36,361 nucleotides of DNA. Origin: JBGPOS01 sp041488155 (GTDB lineage Bacteria > Chloroflexota > Dehalococcoidia > Tepidiformales > Tepidiformaceae). Position 1 is the first letter of the stretch. Every line of letters begins with the position of its first letter. Both the position numbers and the translations under genes were made by a program. Positions 1 to 12,018 of this stretch are shown here, piece after piece. The notes beneath the pieces were generated by a model. It did not search any database. It was not told the DNA's origin and worked only from the letters and a program-made list of their open reading frames with translations. The stretch spans positions 1 through 36,361 of the forward strand of contig JBGPOS010000037.1 of the NCBI GenBank assembly GCA_041488155.1, read 5' to 3'.

Positions 1-495
1 GCGCGCGATGCGGCCCACAAGCGGCTCCTGGAGATGGCCGGCCGGGGCGAGAAGCTGCCGTTCGACCTGGTGGGGCAGGTGATCTACTACGTCGGGCCGA
101 CTCCTCCCCGGCCGGGCGCTGTCATCGGTTCTGCTGGTCCGACGACGGCAATGAGATTGGACCCCTACACCGCGAAGATGCTCGACCTGGGGATCAAGGG
201 CATCGTCGGGAAGGGTGGCCGCGGGCCGGCGGTGCGCGAAGCGATCCGGAGCCATCACGCGGTCTACTGCATCGCGGTCGGAGGCACCGGCGCCTTGCTC
301 AACCGGTTCATCAAGAAGGCGGAGGTCGTGGCCTTCGAAGACCTGGGGACTGAGGCGATTCGGAGGCTGGAGGTCGATGGCTTCCCGGCGATCGTTGTCA
401 ACGACTGCCGGGGGGGCGACCTGCTGGAGGCAGGCAAGAAGCAGTACCGCACGAGCGCGCGGCCGATCCCGGCGGTGCAGAGCCTCGGGGGGTAG
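1..495 (+). CDS. Fumarate hydratase class I, beta (C-terminal) domain, 5' partial
   Basis: This is the C-terminal catalytic domain or beta subunit of an iron-sulfur fumarate/tartrate hydro-lyase, which interconverts fumarate and malate in the TCA cycle. The frame is open from base 1 and starts mid-protein with RDAAHKRL, a typical beta-domain motif, so the true start lies upstream. Visible family blocks are YVGPTPPRPG, the GSAGPTTAMRLDPY segment, GIKGIVGKGGR and the VAFEDLGTEAIRRLEV/PAIVVND segment near the C-terminus. The protein ends with a short tail at the stop codon at 493-495. The [4Fe-4S] ligands belong to the alpha part, which should be immediately upstream outside the window. Whether alpha and beta are fused cannot be seen. 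The gene converges on nei with only five bases between the stop codons. A tartrate dehydratase beta subunit is the alternative, but fumarase fits better with the succinate dehydrogenase operon at 18189-21529. Confidence 0.9.
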   Translation, partial: ARDAAHKRLLEMAGRGEKLPFDLVGQVIYYVGPTPPRPGAVIGSAGPTTAMRLDPYTAKMLDLGIKGIVGKGGRGPAVREAIRSHHAVYCIAVGGTGALLNRFIKKAEVVAFEDLGTEAIRRLEVDGFPAIVVNDCRGGDLLEAGKKQYRTSARPIPAVQSLGG

Positions 496-500
496 GGCCG

Positions 501-1314
501 TCAGCCTGAACGGCGACCGGGCGGCGGCAGTTGGCCTTCGACGACGGGCTGGCAGACGGGGCACCAGGCCGTGCGGCGGATGTCGAGGCCCTGAGGCGCG
601 CTGAGGATGCGGCTGAAGCACTTGCGGCAGGGCTGGCCTGATCGCCCGTACACGTACATCGACGGCCGGCGGGTCGAACGGCCTAAGTTGGGCTTACCCA
701 CGCTGGCTCGCAGGAGCTCCTGCGCTTTGGCGATGAGCGCGCGCAGGGTCGCGTCGTCGAGCTCGCTGACGCGCCGCCAGGGGTTGATGCGGCAGCGGAA
801 CAGGGTTTCGTGCTTCCAGATGTTTCCCGCGCCGGCCATGGCGCGCTGGTCCATGATCGCGTCGCCGATGGTAAGGGTGGCGCGTGAGGGTTCGCGAAGG
901 CGCTGGAAAGCGACCTCCGGATCGAAGTCGTCGTCGAGAAGATCGGGCCCAAGGCCTGCGATCGGCTGGTGGCCAGCAAGAGCGCGCTCTTCGAGCAGCT
1001 CGATCACGGGAGCACTGAAGTTGACCACCACCGCCCCGGGGACTTCGAGCACCAACCGGGCGTCGCGCTCGGGCTTCTGCCAGGCTTCTCCCGGACGGTA
1101 AACGTGCCAGGTGCCGTGCATACGCAGGTGGCCTCGAAGGGCCAGGCCGTTGTCGAAGCTGATGATGAGGTTCTTGCCCTGGGAGCGAACCCCCGTGCAG
1201 GTCGTGCCAATGATGCGCTCGACGCGAGGCACGGGACCCGGGCCGTGGCTTCGGGCAGCCTCGAGCACCTGTCCCGCGAGCACGGCGCGCAGCCGGCGCG
1301 CGAAGTAGTAGAGG

Positions 1315-1331
<17 letters not shown>
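501..1331 (-). CDS. nei: Formamidopyrimidine-DNA glycosylase / endonuclease VIII family DNA repair enzyme
   Basis: This base-excision repair glycosylase/AP lyase of the Fpg/Nei family has 276 residues. The start is taken as TTG at 1329-1331 because it gives the invariant N-terminus M-PEGD, in which Pro2 is the Schiff-base nucleophile and Glu3 the catalytic acid. A GAGGAG ribosome binding site lies seven bases upstream. A longer in-frame start at 1442 would bury Pro2 and is rejected. Further family marks are Lys53 in the QGKN motif, the H2TH segment around DQRAMAGAGNIWKHE, and a C-terminal zinc finger (CRKC ... CPVC). The sequence resembles actinobacterial Nei-type enzymes more than 8-oxoG-specific MutM; substrate choice (oxidised pyrimidines or others) is inference. 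The start lies 17 bases inside the end of lhr, so the pair is almost certainly translated from one message by coupling. Confidence 0.93.
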
Positions 1332-5784
<4,453 letters not shown>

Positions 5785-5838
5785 GGCGGCTATTGTGCCA
5801 GATGGATGGCCCTTAGCACATGTGTTCTCGAACGGGGG

Positions 5839-6222
5839 TCAGCCCTGGGGGCTGCTGATGAACCCGAGGCGATGACGGCGTTCATCAGGTTCTGCGTGGA
5901 TCTCGACGCGGAAGATTGTCTGGTAGGGAATGAAGACCTGCACTGGCTGTTCGTGGTCCGTTCGCGAGGTGTGGAGTGCAACCCACGACTCCGAGGCGCC
6001 CGAGATGCCGTTCACGAAATGGCTAAAACCGTCGACGGTAGTGAGTTCGACTATCGGGACGGTGCAGTCCGACTGTTTGCAAAAGGCGTCGATGGCCGGC
6101 GGCAGCACCGATTCGAAGAATCCCCGGTCGAAGGGTATCGAGCTGATTGGGGAGGGCGTCGCCGCCTGGGAGGCGGCGGTCACGCCTGGGGGCAGGTAAA
6201 TGACGCGCGTCGGCTGGGTCAC
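5839..6222 (-). CDS. Uncharacterised 127-residue protein upstream of lhr
   Basis: I do not recognise this family. The preferred start is GTG at 6220-6222, giving 127 residues beginning M-TQPTRVIYLPPGV. It is chosen because a TTGTGC-17-TACGCT promoter lies six bases upstream and the codons beyond it look non-coding (basic and proline-rich in translation). The N-terminal third is Pro/Ser/Ala-rich. The rest alternates hydrophobic and polar residues (for example QVFIPYQTIFRVEI), suggesting a small beta-rich domain. Two cysteines lie in AFCKQSDCTV. There is no signal peptide or transmembrane segment. The gene ends 54 bases before lhr on the same strand and could be co-transcribed with the lhr-nei repair pair, so a role linked to DNA maintenance is possible but unproven. 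Confidence 0.65.
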   Translation of the reverse strand: MTQPTRVIYLPPGVTAASQAATPSPISSIPFDRGFFESVLPPAIDAFCKQSDCTVPIVELTTVDGFSHFVNGISGASESWVALHTSRTDHEQPVQVFIPYQTIFRVEIHAEPDERRHRLGFISSPQG

Positions 6223-6228
6223 CGGGCC

Positions 6229-6257
6229 AGCGTAGGACGGCTCCGATAGCCGCACAA
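6229..6257 (-). promoter_or_regulatory. Promoter (TTGTGC-17-TACGCT) giving a probable leaderless mRNA
   Basis: On the minus strand TTGTGC (6252-6257) is followed after exactly 17 bases by TACGCT (6229-6234), and the GTG start codon comes six bases later. The geometry matches a housekeeping sigma promoter with transcription starting at or next to the start codon. It supports the short form of the gene at 5839-6222. Confidence 0.5.
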
Positions 6258-6327
6258 GGCGCGCTCGAGGAGGGCTGTGCCTCCTCTTGAGGAGCTTAGT
6301 ACACTGGTAACAGTCCGGAGGCGCGCG

Positions 6328-8034
6328 ATGCCTGAACCGAACGGCTCCCAGCCGACACTTTTCTCGTCCGAGGCTCTGGCGCGGCTTTCCCGCGCCGTAC
6401 ATGGGTGGCAGGAAGGTCCCCTCGCGAAGACGCTCCAGCGCCAGCCCGAGAGGCCCGATTCATTTGACACGAGCAGCCAACGAGTCGAGCGACTGTACAC
6501 GCCACTCGACATCGCGGGCTTCGATTACGAACGGGATCTCGGCTTTCCCGGGCAATATCCCTTCACACGAGGTGTGCAACCGACGATGTACCGGGGCCGG
6601 TTCTGGACGATGCGCCAGTACGCGGGCTTCGGCACAGCTGAGGAGTCGAACCAGAAGTTTCGCTATCTGCTCGGGCAGGGGCAAACCGGGATCTCGGTGG
6701 CGTTCGACCTGCCGAGCCAGCTCGGCTACGACTCCGATGACCCCATGGCGATCGCCGAGGTAGGCCAGGTCGGGGTGGCGATCGATTCGCTCTATGACAT
6801 GGAGACGCTGTTCGAAGGGATCCCGCTGGACCAGGTGTCGACGAGTATGACGATTAACGCGCCGGCGGCGGTCATGCTGGCGATGTACATCGCAGCCGGC
6901 GAAAAGCAGGGGGTCGGCGCCGAACAACTCAACGGAACCGTGCAGAACGACGTCCTCAAAGAGTACGTGGCGCGGGGCACGTACATTTTCCCGCCGGGGC
7001 CGAGTGTGCGGCTTGCGGCCGACATCATGGCCTATTGCGCCCGCAACGTGCCGCAATGGAACACGATCAGCGTGAGTGGCTACCACATGCGGGAAGCCGG
7101 GGCGACGGCCGCTCAAGAGATCGGCTTCAGCGTCGCGAACGCCCGCGCCTACATGGACGCGGCCCTGACGCGGGGGCTCGGGATCGACGAGTTCGCCCCG
7201 CGGATCAGTTGGATCTTCAACACCCACAACAACTTTTTCGAAGAAATCGCGAAGTACCGGGCTCTGCGTCGACTCTGGGCGCGGCTACTGGCGGAGCGGT
7301 ATGGGGCGCAAGACCCGCGCTCGATGATGCTCCGTACGCACACGCAGACGGGTGGCAGCACGCTGATGGCTCAGCAGCCGGAGAACAACATCGTCCGGGC
7401 GGCGATCCAGGCACTGGCGGCCGTGATCGGAGGAGTCCAGAGCATCGCGCTGAGCTGTTTCGACGAAGCGCTGGCGCTGCCGACCGACGAAGCTCAACGG
7501 ATGGCCCTTCGCACGCAGCAAATCATCGCTCACGAGACGGGCGCCGCCGACACGATCGACCCCCTGGCGGGGAGCTACTTCGTGGAGCACCTCACGAACG
7601 AGCTGGAGCGGCAGGCGGTTGCGGTCATGAAGCAGATCGAAGACATGGGCGGCGCTGTGCCGGCGATCGAGACCGGATGGGTCCAGACGCAGATCGCAGA
7701 GGCTAGCTGGCAGTACCAGCGCGACGTCGACGAGAAGAGAGAGATCGTCGTCGGGGTCAATGACTATCGCGAAGGGGGGGAGCAACCCCCGTCGATTTTC
7801 AGCGTGGACCGCAGGCTGGTTGACCACCAGCTTCGCAGGCTAGAACACCACCGCAAGGAACGCGACGCGCAGGCGGTGGGGGTGTCGCTCCAGGCCCTGC
7901 GGGAGGCTTGCCTGGGAACCGAGAACCTGATGCCGCCGATCCTAGCAGCGGTGCGAGCGTATGCAACGCTGGGGGAGATCTGCGGGGCGATGCGCGAGGT
8001 TTTTGGCGAGTACCAGGCTCCGACGGTCATTTGA
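6328..8034 (+). CDS. mcmA1: Methylmalonyl-CoA mutase large (catalytic) subunit, lacking the B12-binding domain
   Basis: This is the catalytic TIM-barrel subunit of an adenosylcobalamin-dependent acyl-CoA mutase, interconverting (R)-methylmalonyl-CoA and succinyl-CoA. ATG at 6328 is chosen because CCGGAGG lies six bases upstream, giving 568 residues. Tyr98 (RQYAGF), Arg216 (ARGTY) and His253 (SGYHMREAGA) match the methylmalonyl-CoA-binding Tyr89, Arg207 and His244 of the Propionibacterium enzyme. Isobutyryl-CoA mutases have Phe and Gln at the first two, so methylmalonyl-CoA is the likely substrate. NTHNNFFEE, RTHTQTGGSTL and GAADTIDPLAGSYF blocks are intact. The protein stops before the DxHxxG cobalamin-binding domain, as in split archaeal and Chloroflexota-type enzymes; the small subunit is not in this window. 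malQ follows after 32 bases, with no obvious metabolic link. A TACACT box at 6300-6305 could be the -10 element. Confidence 0.93.
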   Translation: MPEPNGSQPTLFSSEALARLSRAVHGWQEGPLAKTLQRQPERPDSFDTSSQRVERLYTPLDIAGFDYERDLGFPGQYPFTRGVQPTMYRGRFWTMRQYAGFGTAEESNQKFRYLLGQGQTGISVAFDLPSQLGYDSDDPMAIAEVGQVGVAIDSLYDMETLFEGIPLDQVSTSMTINAPAAVMLAMYIAAGEKQGVGAEQLNGTVQNDVLKEYVARGTYIFPPGPSVRLAADIMAYCARNVPQWNTISVSGYHMREAGATAAQEIGFSVANARAYMDAALTRGLGIDEFAPRISWIFNTHNNFFEEIAKYRALRRLWARLLAERYGAQDPRSMMLRTHTQTGGSTLMAQQPENNIVRAAIQALAAVIGGVQSIALSCFDEALALPTDEAQRMALRTQQIIAHETGAADTIDPLAGSYFVEHLTNELERQAVAVMKQIEDMGGAVPAIETGWVQTQIAEASWQYQRDVDEKREIVVGVNDYREGGEQPPSIFSVDRRLVDHQLRRLEHHRKERDAQAVGVSLQALREACLGTENLMPPILAAVRAYATLGEICGAMREVFGEYQAPTVI

Positions 8035-8066
8035 GCGATCGGGCGCCAATCGAGCCGATCGAAACG

Positions 8067-9596
8067 ATGGCGGCGCCCGATCCCGGCAGTAGCGAGGAGC
8101 TTCCCTGGCCGGAGCGCTCGGCAGGCATCCTCTTGCATCCCACTTCGCTGCCAGGCGGGCTTGGGAGCGGCGACCTGGGGCCCGACGCCCGGCGATTCGT
8201 GGATCTCCTCGAGTCGGCCGGACAGTCGGTCTGGCAGATGATGCCGCTGGCTCCGCCCGGGCCCGGCAACTCGCCGTATGCCGCACGCTCGGTGTTCGCA
8301 GGGAGTCCCTTGCTTATCTCGGCGCACGACCTTGTCGAGGACGGGTTGCTCGAGAAGGAGGACATCGAGAGGCGGGCGGATTTGTCGGCCGACCGTGTGG
8401 ACTTTGCCGGTTCGGCCGGCATGCGCGACGAGCTGCTTCGGCTTGCGTTCCAACGTTACGGGCCGACCGGCCACGGAGCGGAGCTGGACGCCTTCATCGA
8501 AGCCAACCGTGGCTGGCTCCCCGACTTCGCCCTCTTCATGGCGATTCGAAGGGAGAGGGGAGGAGATTGGGCAACCTGGCCGCCTGGCATCGCGCGCCGC
8601 GGGGAAGCCATGCTCGACGAAGAACGCGAGCGGCTGGAGGGGGAGGTGCGCTACCACGAGTTCGGGCAATGGTGCTTTTCGAGACAATGGACCGCGCTGA
8701 AGCGCTACGCCAATGACCGCGGCGTCAAGATGTTCGGCGACCTTCCGATTTTCCCGGATTACGACAGCGCCGATGTTTGGTCGAACCAGCGGCTGTTTAA
8801 GCTCGATGGTGGAGGACGGCCGGAGGTAGTGGCGGGGGTGCCACCCGACGCCTTTTCCAGTTCGGGGCAGCGCTGGGGGAACCCGCTCTACCGATGGGAT
8901 GTGCTCGAAGGCGAAGGATACGGCTGGTGGATGGAGCGGCTGCGGCGGAACTTCTCACTGTTCGACCTGGTCAGGCTCGACCACTTCCGGGGGTTCGAGG
9001 CGGCCTGGGAGATCCCCGCTGCGAACCCGACGGCCGAGCACGGGACGTGGGTGCCGGGACCCGGAACACGATTCTTCGACGCGGTGCGAAGCAACCTGGG
9101 AGACGTTGGAATTGTCGTGGAGGACCTCGGCGTGATCGGGCGAAGCGTGCGCAAACTGCGGGATTCGCTGGGCTACCCGGGGATGAAGGTGCTCCAGTTC
9201 GCCTTCGGCGATGACGCGCGCAATCCCTACCTGCCACACAACTACCCGGAGAACTGCGTGGTGTACACGGGCACCCATGACAACGACACGACGCTCGGTT
9301 GGTTTCGGACGCTGGACGACGGGCAGCGGCACAGCGTCTTGCGCTACCTCGCTCGCGACGGGACGGACATCGTCAGCGATCTCATCCGCCTGGCGTGCAG
9401 CTCGGTAGCAGCGATTGCGGTGATCCCGATGCAGGACGTGTTGAACTTGGGCGCGGAGGCGCGGACGAACGTGCCGGGACGCGCTTCCGGCAACTGGGGC
9501 TGGCGGTTCCGGTGGGAGCAGGTGGAGACAGCGAGAATAGACTGGCTGAGGCAGCTGGCAGTTAGCTACGGGCGGGCGCGAGGGAAGGAGCAGTGA
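8067..9596 (+). CDS. malQ: 4-alpha-glucanotransferase (amylomaltase), GH77
   Basis: This cytoplasmic GH77 enzyme transfers alpha-1,4-glucan segments between maltodextrins or glycogen-derived chains. It has 509 residues, normal for bacterial short-form MalQ. N-terminal blocks are RSAGILLHPTSLPG and GNSPYA. Catalytic residues are Asp305 (nucleophile, RLDHFRGF), Glu352 (acid/base, VEDLG) and Asp405 (transition-state stabiliser, GTHDND). The 250s-loop region AGVPPDAFSSSGQRWGNPLY is also present. ATG at 8067 is used because upstream in-frame codons overlap the mutase gene and read as shadow sequence. No strong ribosome binding site is visible, so coupling to the upstream gene 32 bases away is likely. 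It points to glycogen or maltodextrin turnover; no other glycogen genes are in this window. Confidence 0.95.
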   Translation: MAAPDPGSSEELPWPERSAGILLHPTSLPGGLGSGDLGPDARRFVDLLESAGQSVWQMMPLAPPGPGNSPYAARSVFAGSPLLISAHDLVEDGLLEKEDIERRADLSADRVDFAGSAGMRDELLRLAFQRYGPTGHGAELDAFIEANRGWLPDFALFMAIRRERGGDWATWPPGIARRGEAMLDEERERLEGEVRYHEFGQWCFSRQWTALKRYANDRGVKMFGDLPIFPDYDSADVWSNQRLFKLDGGGRPEVVAGVPPDAFSSSGQRWGNPLYRWDVLEGEGYGWWMERLRRNFSLFDLVRLDHFRGFEAAWEIPAANPTAEHGTWVPGPGTRFFDAVRSNLGDVGIVVEDLGVIGRSVRKLRDSLGYPGMKVLQFAFGDDARNPYLPHNYPENCVVYTGTHDNDTTLGWFRTLDDGQRHSVLRYLARDGTDIVSDLIRLACSSVAAIAVIPMQDVLNLGAEARTNVPGRASGNWGWRFRWEQVETARIDWLRQLAVSYGRARGKEQ

Positions 9597-9625
9597 GCGG
9601 TTTGGCCGGAAATCGTAAAAACTTC

Positions 9626-9654
9626 TTGACCGGGCGGTAAGAGAAACCTAGGAT
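9626..9654 (+). promoter_or_regulatory. SigA-type promoter of livK
   Basis: TTGACC (9626-9631), a 17-base spacer and TAGGAT (9649-9654) form the best promoter match in the window. It sits between the end of malQ and livK and would give a leader of roughly 55 bases ending in a GAGGAGG ribosome binding site. Confidence 0.75.
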
Positions 9655-9714
9655 CCCGCCGTCTGCATGATGCAACGGGGACGATCTCGCAGGCGGCAGA
9701 ATCGAGGAGGGATC

Positions 9715-10959
9715 ATGGTGAAGAGCCGGGGACACGGTTCCAGGTGGATCTGGATCACGGGCCTGGTCGGGTTGCTGGCCATCGGCATGGCAGCCTGCGG
9801 CGACGATGACAGCGGCGGCGGCACCGGGGGATTCACGGACGCCGGATACAAGACGGCGGGCTTCAAGTCCGTCACCGTGGACAAGGATCAGCCGATCAAA
9901 ATCGGCATTTCGAGCGCCTTAACGGGCGACGTGAAAGGCCTCGGGATACCGATCGCTGACTCGGCCGAGACGGCGGCGGCCGACGTCACCATCAAGGGCC
10001 ACAAGGTCCAGGTGGTGCGCGAAGACGACCTCTGCTCGGCGGAAGGCGGGCCTGCAGCCGCGGACCGGCTCATCAAGGCGAACGTTGTGGCCGCGGTAGG
10101 CCCCATCTGCTCGGGCGGGACGCGAGCTTCGCTTGCGGCCTACGACAAGGCCGGCATCACCCACATTTCTCCGTCGGCGACCGCGGGTGATCTGTCGAGT
10201 CCGGTCCGGCCTGAAGGTCCGTACGTGACCTTCTTCCGTGTGCCGGTGCTCAACGCCGACGAGGCGGAGGCCCAGGCGAAGTACGCCAAGGACACGCTGA
10301 AGGCGAAGAAGGCGTTCGTGGTCTTCGACACCGACGACTACGGCAAGGACCTGGGCGAACAGTTCCAGAAGTTCTTCAAGGCGGGCGGCGGGACGATCGT
10401 CGGCAGCCCGGCGGGTTACGAGAAGAAGACCACCGACTTCAAGTCGATCGTCTCCAATATCAAGGCTGCCAAGCCCGACGTTGTCTACCTGGCGGGTTTC
10501 TACGCTGAAGCCACACCATTCATTCAGCAGCTCCGAGCCGAGGCCGACCTGAAAAGCGTGCCATTCATCTCGGGCGACGGTGTCAAGAACGACGAGTTCC
10601 TCAAGGCCGGGGCGGCAGCGGAGGGTGCAATCCTTGCTCTGCCGGGCGCCCATGGTACCGAATTCGCCAACTACACAAAGAAGTACGCCGACAAGTTCAA
10701 GGGCGACTCAGAGGCGGCCACCTTCGGTCCCGAAGCCTACGACGCGATGACTATCATCCTGAAGGCAATCGAAAAGGTTGGCACGGACAGCGGCGGCGTC
10801 CTGACGATCGACCTCAAGAAGCTGAACGACGCCATCAAGACCGCGACGCTCTCCGGAGCCACGGGCGAGATCAAGTTCGGCAACAACGGCAACCGGGCGG
10901 GCGCCACAACTCGAATCTTCAAGATCACGAACGGGAAGTACGAGGAAGTCAAGAAGTAG
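9715..10959 (+). CDS. livK: Branched-chain amino-acid-type ABC transporter substrate-binding lipoprotein
   Basis: This is a type I periplasmic-binding fold receptor (Leu/Ile/Val-binding protein family), 414 residues. ATG at 9715 is preceded by GAGGAGG, and an in-frame ATG at 9667 is disfavoured because it lies before the ribosome binding site. The N-terminus has basic residues, a hydrophobic stretch (about 11-25) and a lipobox-like MAAC with Cys28, followed by an Asp/Ser/Gly-rich linker, so the mature protein is probably lipid-anchored outside the membrane. Family blocks include IKIGISSALTGDVKGLG, GPICSGGTRASL, FRVPVLNADEAEAQ and PDVVYLAGFYAEA. The cargo may be branched-chain amino acids, other amino acids, amides or aromatic acids; sequence alone does not decide. 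It has its own promoter and is separated from livH by a strong hairpin, which fits higher expression of the receptor than of the permease. Confidence 0.93.
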   Translation: MVKSRGHGSRWIWITGLVGLLAIGMAACGDDDSGGGTGGFTDAGYKTAGFKSVTVDKDQPIKIGISSALTGDVKGLGIPIADSAETAAADVTIKGHKVQVVREDDLCSAEGGPAAADRLIKANVVAAVGPICSGGTRASLAAYDKAGITHISPSATAGDLSSPVRPEGPYVTFFRVPVLNADEAEAQAKYAKDTLKAKKAFVVFDTDDYGKDLGEQFQKFFKAGGGTIVGSPAGYEKKTTDFKSIVSNIKAAKPDVVYLAGFYAEATPFIQQLRAEADLKSVPFISGDGVKNDEFLKAGAAAEGAILALPGAHGTEFANYTKKYADKFKGDSEAATFGPEAYDAMTIILKAIEKVGTDSGGVLTIDLKKLNDAIKTATLSGATGEIKFGNNGNRAGATTRIFKITNGKYEEVKK

Positions 10960-10990
10960 CAAGGCCTCGCCGAAGGTCTTTCACACCAGT

Positions 10991-11025
10991 AAGGGAGAGG
11001 TGCAGCGCCCCTGCGCCTCTCCCTT
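10991..11025 (+). terminator. Strong stem-loop between livK and livH (terminator or processing hairpin)
   Basis: AAGGGAGAGG at 10991-11000 pairs with CCTCTCCCTT at 11016-11025. The inner TGCAG and CTGCG extend the stem to 15 base pairs including one G-T wobble, with a CGCCC loop. The stem is followed by TATAGTT, a poor U-tract. It could act as a leaky terminator or 3'-end stabiliser that raises livK relative to livHMGF. Confidence 0.6.
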
Positions 11026-11040
11026 TATAGTTCGCCAGCG

Positions 11041-12018
11041 ATGCCGGGCAGTTCACTGATGGCACCCCTCTTCCTCACCTCAGCTGAGTTCTGGGCTGAC
11101 CAGCTCGTGAACGGCCTGACGACGGGCAGCATTTACGCCCTCATCGCACTTGGTTACACGATGGTCTACGGGGTCCTGCAGCTCATCAACTTCGCCCACG
11201 GCGAGGTCTTCATGGTCGGGGCCTTCGCGGGCTTCGGGGTGCTCACAGCCTTCGGCGGCGAGGACATCTCGGGGGTCATGATCACAGTCTCCATCCTGGT
11301 CGCACTGATCGCGGCGGGAGCGGCTTCAGCGGCGACGGCGGTAACGATTGAGCGAGTGGCCTACCGGCCGCTGCGAAATGCGCCGCGCCTTGCGCCGCTG
11401 ATCAGCGCAATCGGCGTGAGCGTGTTCCTCAGCCACCTCGTCGATGACTTCTTTCTTAATGGGGAGTCGCAGTTCTACCCTCAGATCTTCCCCACGGGCA
11501 ACGTAAGCGCAGGCCCGCTCTCCATTTCCTACCTGCAACTGTTCCTCATCGGAGCCTCACTGGCGATGATGGCGGTGCTCTACTGGGTCATTCAACGGAC
11601 GCGGACCGGGCGGGCGATCCGGGCGGTTTCCGAAAGCCGCGACAACTCGGCGCTCATGGGCATCGACGTCAACCGGGCGATCGTGATCACGTTCGCCCTG
11701 GGTGCGGTGATGGCCGGGTTCGCCGGCGTGCTCTACGGACTCTTCCTGAGTTCTATCCGGGGCAGCATGGGATTCATTCCCGGAGTCAAGGCGTTCACGG
11801 CGGCGGTGCTCGGGGGCATTGGCAGCATCCCGGGGGCTGTCCTCGGGGGCTACATCCTCGGCTTCGCGGAGACGATTGGCCGCGAGCTCCTCAACGAGAT
11901 CCCTGGAGTCAACCTGCCTAACCAGTGGAAGGATGTCATCGCATTCGCCCTGTTGGTGACCATCCTGATCCTCCGGCCGTCGGGCATTTTCGGCCGCAAG
12001 GAGACGAAGCGTGCCTGA
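11041..12018 (+). CDS. livH: Branched-chain amino-acid-type ABC transporter permease LivH
   Basis: This is the first inner-membrane permease of the importer, 325 residues with about eight hydrophobic segments. The LivH signature GLTTGSIYALIALGYTMVYGVLQLINFAHGE region (near residues 25-55) is intact, as is the cytoplasmic RAIRAVSESRDNSALMGIDV loop that contacts the ATPases. The glycine-rich GVKAFTAAVLGGIGSIPGAVLGG block lies near residues 250-280. ATG at 11041 has no Shine-Dalgarno; a second ATG at 11059 is possible. A TATAGT box ends nine bases upstream, so a leaderless start after the hairpin is conceivable. It overlaps livM by eight bases. Confidence 0.93.
   Translation: MPGSSLMAPLFLTSAEFWADQLVNGLTTGSIYALIALGYTMVYGVLQLINFAHGEVFMVGAFAGFGVLTAFGGEDISGVMITVSILVALIAAGAASAATAVTIERVAYRPLRNAPRLAPLISAIGVSVFLSHLVDDFFLNGESQFYPQIFPTGNVSAGPLSISYLQLFLIGASLAMMAVLYWVIQRTRTGRAIRAVSESRDNSALMGIDVNRAIVITFALGAVMAGFAGVLYGLFLSSIRGSMGFIPGVKAFTAAVLGGIGSIPGAVLGGYILGFAETIGRELLNEIPGVNLPNQWKDVIAFALLVTILILRPSGIFGRKETKRA

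Noticed and set aside
6267..6286. GAGGAGG/CCTCCTC inverted repeat (7-base stem, 6-base loop) between divergent genes
   Set aside because: It has no T-tract and lies upstream of both starts, so it is not a terminator. An operator role is possible, but nothing else supports it.
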